Assembly: GCA_028565635.1 (NCBI GenBank)
Contig: JAOXYB010047092.1
Span: 1 to 12,189, forward strand
DNA length: 12,189 nucleotides
Source: Phoronis ovalis
Taxonomy: Eukaryota; Phoronida; Phoronidae
Direction: 5' to 3'
The notes below the pieces were generated by a model, which was not told the DNA's origin, ran no database searches, and saw only the letters and a program-made list of their open reading frames with translations. Below are positions 9,301-12,189 of this stretch, piece by piece. Made by a program: the position numbers and the translations under genes. How positions within the stretch are numbered: position 1 is the first letter of the stretch; the number at the start of each line of letters is the position of its first letter.

Positions 9301-11599
9301 TGCAAAGTAATTGATAGCAAACATCAATGTAAAAATCCTATCATTGCGTGGAATAAAAATAGGTTTAGAATAAAAAACTCAGACAAATTCGGCATATGGT
9401 TTGCAGAATGGGGAATCAACAAAGCGGAACACGTCTCCTTATTAAGAATAAGAAATTATAACGAAACAGACATTGGAAGTTATACCTGCCAGGTTGTGTG
9501 TGACAATAACGTGAAATTTCAACGTCATGCTCAAACGTGTATATTAGACTCTAAAAGTGGATTATGTAAGTGTTATGCTTTTACTTTTGTTTCTTCCTTA
9601 TCTTACCTTAAACCTTTATTTCCCTTTACTTCTTAGTTATGTTTTATTTTGAGATTCGTTTTTAATTTTCAAAAGTGGTTTGACAAACCATTATAACAAT
9701 GTCATAAATTAAAACCTACCTCGTATAAATTTTATTGGAATCGATTGGTTATTGTAACCGTTTGTAAAAGTTGAACATGGAAGTTGTCTGAAATAATAAA
9801 AGCTGTACAGTATACGATGCAAAAAATGGTGAAATAGCTCAGGGGTAAGCGTTGGTCAGCTTGTCCAATGTATCACAACGTAGTTTAGGTCACTAACAGA
9901 AATAATTTACTTATTTTCAGTACTATGCAACAATAATGCTAAAGACGTCAACTGCAGAGCAAAGTTTCAAAATGGAGTATGTGATCAGGAGTGTAACAGC
10001 ACCGCCGAGTTATTAGACGGTTACGATTGCCAGCCTAGTATACGACCATGTAATTCAAATTATGACAGATTCTGTCTTCAACATTATGGAAATGCACATT
10101 GTGATAGGCCGTGTAGCTCCATAGAATGCGGTTTTGACGCAGGGGATTGTGAATCTAATATACAAAACAGTTTTACACCAAGAGAAAATGTGTTAATCAC
10201 AGTAATTAATCTCTCTGAATCAGCACTGAAGAATGTATCCAGAACTTTCATTCGACGAATAACGTATGCGTTGCGAACAGCGCTACTTGTTTTATACAAC
10301 GATCTCAGTATACGAACGACTGATGTAATTCATAACATTTATCAATGGAATCAAGATTTACAAGCAGTGTATTATTACATCAATAATACTACAAATGTCA
10401 ATAATCACGAAAGGTAAGTTTTCTTTTTCTCAAAGTTTTTGATATTTGTAATGTTCGTCGTTATGATTTTTTTCACAATGTCCAAGTCTCTGTTAGATTA
10501 AGCAATAAGCATCTTGCACATCATCTTAAGGAGTAACTCACTTTGTACTGTACGCAATTTCAGCAAGGATATTAATACAATCTAAGACTGTTATAATTTA
10601 GTTATAGTCCCAGGTACTATTCACATCTTCCACCAGAGGGCGCGATTAGCCTACTATACAATTCTTTCAACTAAATGTAGCAAAAACTGGTAGTAAACGG
10701 AGTTAAATAGGAAAGTGCAGACTTCTGCTACAACATATGACAATACCAAAACAAGAGTTTCATTGCTTTTTCAGTTCTCAGAAGTCGATCATTCACTTTA
10801 AACTTGGCATCTGCAATACACCAGGCGCGTGTTTTGATGATGTAACAGCTGCTGCAAGATATTTGAATGCTGTGCTGCAGCAGAATGATTTGGTTCTAGG
10901 TATCCCAGTCTACGCAATCGGAGGTACAGCATAAGCTAATTATAATTTTATAATGACGCGATTCCGTTATTTAATATCAACTTTCCATACTTGAAAAAAA
11001 CCGTACAGACAAAATATCGACTAGTTGACTAACAAAAGAAATATCTACTTTGGTCTTAACATCGAGGCAGTATTTCGTTGTTTCACGAACCAACCCTAAC
11101 TTTCACAATGAAACACCTACTGTTTATGAATAGCAACATTTTTGCTATTGTACATGTATTCGTTAATAGAAAACTGCATACAGTCAACTTTATTTTTACA
11201 GTGTTGACAAGCTTAGAGAAATGCAAGTTACAAGAAAGCTCTTTACTGGACAATGTGCCCAATGATGTGAATAACTCAGAGCTGGCGATTCAAGATGAGA
11301 CTAAAGGAAGCACACCTGAGAATGTAGATGTAGGAATTTATATTGGTAGTTCCCTTGGCTTCGTTGCCATTGTAATTCTTATTATAGGAATAACCTGCAT
11401 AGTGAAATATAATGCAAAGCAGTCACGTGATAGATTAGACGCACCTGAAGGATGTGACACACCGCCTTCTTTCGAAGAAGGAGAGATAATAAAAGATCAA
11501 GCATATCCACATAGTGATCCAACATCCCCTACAAACAATCAAAAATCGCAACATCGACAGAACGATGTAGAAGGGACAATATCAAGCAGTGCTTGCTAG
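6316..11599 (+). CDS. Ig-LNR-LNR-NOD-NODP single-pass receptor (Notch NRR-like, five exons)
   Basis: Joined exons 6316-6394, 9224-9565, 9921-10413, 10775-10923 and 11202-11599 give 486 residues plus stop. Every junction is GT-AG and keeps frame (phases 1, 1, 2, 1). Domains: signal peptide 1-26; Ig about 28-135 (C53, W69, DIGSYTC ending at C115); two LNRs 143-177 and 184-217; NOD about 228-268; NODP about 309-356; acidic linker; transmembrane helix 399-422; cytoplasmic tail 423-486. In Notch, the LNR-NOD-NODP block holds the receptor shut until force exposes a metalloprotease site. EGF repeats, the first LNR, a furin site and ankyrin repeats are all absent. It is probably a plasma-membrane protein that senses or adheres through its Ig domain. 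Signalling, decoy or adhesion roles are all inference. Domain identity is firm; function is unknown. Confidence 0.87.
7898..7977. other. Nested inverted repeat in intron 1
   Basis: TCTCTTATTT (7898-7907) is the exact reverse complement of AAATAAGAGA (7968-7977). Inside it AACATG (7930-7935) pairs with CATGTT (7960-7965). The gaps are asymmetric (22 nt against 2 nt), so a single long stem is not formed. It may be a remnant of a miniature inverted-repeat transposon. Confidence 0.3.
8035..8053 (-). promoter_or_regulatory. CTCF-like motif in intron 1, near a CCAAT box
   Basis: The plus-strand word GCGCCCTCTGGTAT (8040-8053) matches the reverse CTCF core at 12 of 14 positions. TAATCGCGCCCTCTGGT (8035-8051) is identical, in inverse orientation, to 10632-10648 in intron 3. 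A CCAAT box lies just upstream at 8017-8021. Shared flanking bases beyond the core suggest a common origin or a longer recognition site. Confidence 0.4.
8218..8649. repeat. Repeat-spacer minisatellite element, copy 2, with inverted ends
   Basis: Nine units of consensus TACCCTGTGGTAAAT start near 8279, 8311, 8344, 8376, 8425, 8454, 8489, 8521 and 8561. Four are exact (8376, 8489, 8521, 8561). They are separated by non-repeating spacers, mostly 17-18 bp. The element ends in perfect 10-bp inverted repeats, ACCCCGGGGG at 8218-8227 and CCCCCGGGGT at 8640-8649, with TTTTA next to both ends, a possible target duplication. The left part holds GCCCAGGGTAAACAACCC and the right part GCGGCACATACATA (8605-8618), both matched in the copy at 4429-4740. 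This looks like a non-autonomous DNA element with an internal minisatellite. The family was not recognised. Confidence 0.72.
9224..9565 (+). CDS. Exon 2: immunoglobulin domain
   Basis: Encodes residues 27-140 plus one base of residue 141, flanked by phase-1 introns on both sides (cag|GTACACC and TTAT|gtaagt). The Ig signature is clear: C53 in VDIVCKV (strand B), W69 in IIAWNKN 16 residues later (strand C), and D109-x-G-x-Y-x-C115 (strand F). Additional cysteines at 30, 39, 62, 119 and 132 could make extra bridges. One sequon is present at N106. A phase 1-1 exon carrying one whole domain is the classic unit of exon shuffling. The Ig subtype (V or I set) cannot be settled by eye. Confidence 0.88.
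9566..9920 (+). other. Intron 2 (355 nt)
   Basis: Runs from gtaagt at 9566 to ttattttcag at 9920. It contains the tRNA-like segment at about 9829-9900 and nothing else recognised. No hidden exon for a missing first LNR was seen. Confidence 0.75.
9829..9900 (+). repeat. Degenerate tRNA-like segment, possible SINE head
   Basis: GGTGAAATAGCTCAGGGGTA matches the start of a tRNA, including the internal A box (TAGCTCAGGGG at 9835-9845). TTGG and CCAA around 9852-9868 can form an anticodon-type stem. The expected B box (GGTTCGANNCC) is replaced by a poor match, GTTTAGGTCAC, near 9883-9893. It is therefore not a working tRNA gene; a decayed tRNA-derived SINE or tRNA pseudogene fits best. No poly(A) or LINE tail was identified. 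Confidence 0.4.
9921..10413 (+). CDS. Exon 3: two Lin-12/Notch repeats and NOD domain
   Basis: Encodes residues 141-304 and two bases of S305; frame enters in phase 1 and leaves in phase 2 (GAAAG|gtaagt). It opens without an in-frame ATG near its start, so start-codon-based ORF calling misses its front half. Repeat 1 (143-177) aligns with Notch LNR-B: CDQEC, then D173-G-x-D-C177, but the fifth cysteine position is E170. Repeat 2 (184-217) has all six cysteines and the LNR-C pattern CNxxYDxxC, HCDxxC, ECxxDxxDC. NOD follows: R228-ENVLITVINLS, then helix 240-260, like Notch NOD. Sequons lie at N166, N237, N245, N295 and N296. Confidence 0.9.
10414..10774 (+). other. Intron 3 (361 nt)
   Basis: Phase-2 intron between NOD and NODP, from gtaagt at 10414 to gctttttcag at 10774. 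A competing AG at 10780-10781 would shift the frame and is not used in this model. The intron holds the best CTCF-like motif of the window (10630-10643). Confidence 0.75.
10630..10648 (+). promoter_or_regulatory. Full-match CTCF-like motif in intron 3
   Basis: CCACCAGAGGGCGC (10630-10643) fits the published CTCF core CCASYAGRKGGCRS at all 14 positions. The word ACCAGAGGGCGCGATTA (10632-10648) is the exact reverse complement of 8035-8051 in intron 1, so exons 2 and 3 are flanked by a 17-bp inverted pair. Relative to the two minus-strand motifs upstream, the orientation is divergent, not the convergent arrangement typical of loop anchors. Confidence 0.45.
10775..10923 (+). CDS. Exon 4: NODP domain
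   Basis: Encodes the end of S305 through G354 and one base of V355. The segment F313-K-L-G-I-C318-NTPGA-C324-F, followed by the helix DDVTAAARYLNAVL and then GIPVYAI, matches Notch NODP in order: the two close cysteines, the aliphatic-aromatic helix and the IPYKI-like strand. The chosen donor is GAG|gtacag at 10924. An alternative donor (CTAG|gtatcc at 10900) is also phase 1 and would remove eight residues (347-354) while keeping frame. The full form preserves the NODP strand and is preferred. Confidence 0.83.
10924..11201 (+). other. Intron 4 (278 nt)
   Basis: Phase-1 intron from gtacag at 10924 to tatttttacag at 11201. The acceptor has a good pyrimidine tract. The frame stays open upstream of the acceptor (from 11078), but that part lies inside the intron in this model. 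Confidence 0.75.
11202..11599 (+). CDS. Exon 5: acidic linker, transmembrane helix and short tail
   Basis: Encodes residues 355-486 and stop TAG (11597-11599). VLTS continues the NODP strand and corresponds to the region of the Notch S2 site. A 40-residue polar, acidic linker follows (sequon N378). The membrane helix is 399-422, GIYIGSSLGFVAIVILIIGI and onward, stopped by K423. The tail of 64 residues has a basic start (KYNAKQSRDR), APEG at 435-438, and a PEST-like stretch rich in P, E, S, T and D (440-465). No ankyrin repeats, kinase or obvious nuclear-localisation cluster is present. Frame and stop are clear; tail function is unknown. Confidence 0.87.
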
Positions 11600-12185
11600 T
11601 CATAACGATACAATGACCATGTACACTTATCCTGGGGGAAAGAATGCAGTTCAGGAGGAGAAAATAAAAGATAATATTTCGAAACGGATCAAGGAAAAAA
11701 AGACAACGTTCATATGTTTTAGTTGCAAACCGCTTTTTGCTTTGGTGTTAAATGACTTTATACATTTGTACTAAAAACATTTTATTGACCACGCTATGGT
11801 GCTAATGTGTAGGTTGCACGTATATAATGTAATCTTGCTTTTTTGCAACACCAACGACAAGGCGCTGTGTATAAAGAGCACATGATTTATGTACATTATT
11901 TAACTTTTATATCTTATTTATTTTTATGCAAAGCGTGTTTTAAACATGATAAACATACTGTAGTGTTTATAACGGTGAGATTCGCTTTTCTAAATCAATT
12001 ATATATACTTTGTTTTTGTCTTTATTAAGTATGCTTATGGTCTCAAATCCTGGCATACAGATGGCATAAGGATACAATTAATTTTCCCATCCACCTCAAT
12101 AGTAACATTTTCCCTTCTAGTAAATAGACTAACTCTTCGCGGAAAATTCTGTTCAGTCACAAATAAAGATAATCATGTCTCATGC
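11600..12185 (+). other. Predicted 3' UTR
   Basis: AT-rich sequence after the stop codon. Open frames here (11589-11774 and 11843-12028) carry no domain and overlap the end of the receptor out of frame, so they are treated as chance. An early AATAAA at 11663-11668 could give a very short 3' end. The later signal at 12162 would give a UTR of nearly 600 nt. Confidence 0.55.
12162..12167 (+). terminator. Polyadenylation signal candidate AATAAA
   Basis: Canonical hexamer in CACAAATAAAGATAATC, followed by T-containing sequence (CATGTCTCATG) up to the window edge. Cleavage would be expected 10-30 nt downstream, near the end of the window. Confidence 0.5.
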
Positions 12186-12189
12186 CTAC

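Noticed and set aside
9829-9900. Functional tRNA gene
   Set aside because: The B box is broken and the D and T stems do not close properly; only the A-box side is convincing.
6316-11599. A genuine full-length Notch orthologue
   Set aside because: No EGF repeats, RAM tryptophan or ankyrin repeats can be found in any exon or intron here. The signal peptide exon and the terminal stop codon bound a complete 486-residue frame.
11589-12028. Two plus-strand open frames after the receptor stop codon
   Set aside because: They lie in the predicted 3' UTR, are short and lysine/phenylalanine-rich through AT bias, and have no splice signal joining them to the receptor.

Overview
This window is AT-rich, intron-containing nuclear DNA from an animal, with long non-coding flanks, TATA-type promoters, canonical GT-AG introns and decayed minisatellite and SINE-like repeats. 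The split gene is built from metazoan extracellular modules. The general texture suggests a marine invertebrate, perhaps a mollusc, but this is a weak inference and no species can be named.

The left half (about 1-6120) holds no recognisable protein gene. It contains nuclear-receptor-like half-sites at the left edge, a decayed tandem repeat (1804-2010), a TA microsatellite, a possible hairpin, a CTCF-like site, an orphan TATA promoter candidate near 3983 and a repeat-spacer minisatellite array (4429-4740).

The right half (about 6124-12185) is one complete plus-strand gene. It has a TATA box at 6124, a 5' leader with two short upstream ORFs, five coding exons (6316-6394, 9224-9565, 9921-10413, 10775-10923, 11202-11599) and a 3' UTR with AATAAA at 12162. 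All four junctions keep frame, with intron phases 1, 1, 2 and 1. The joined reading frame is 1461 nt, or 486 residues plus stop.

The product reads: signal peptide, one Ig domain, two Lin-12/Notch repeats (LNR), a NOD domain, a NODP domain, an acidic linker, one transmembrane helix and a 64-residue tail. The LNR-NOD-NODP block is the negative regulatory region of Notch, the spring-loaded module that controls ligand-triggered proteolysis. There are no EGF repeats, no first LNR, no evident furin site and no ankyrin repeats. An Ig module sits where Notch carries its EGF array. In layout this resembles engineered synNotch receptors: a foreign recognition domain on a Notch core.

Intron 1 (2829 nt) carries a second copy of the repeat-spacer element (8218-8649, with 10-bp inverted ends) and a CTCF-like motif. 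That motif shares an identical 17-mer, in inverse orientation, with a site in intron 3. Intron 2 contains a degenerate tRNA-like segment, possibly a SINE head.
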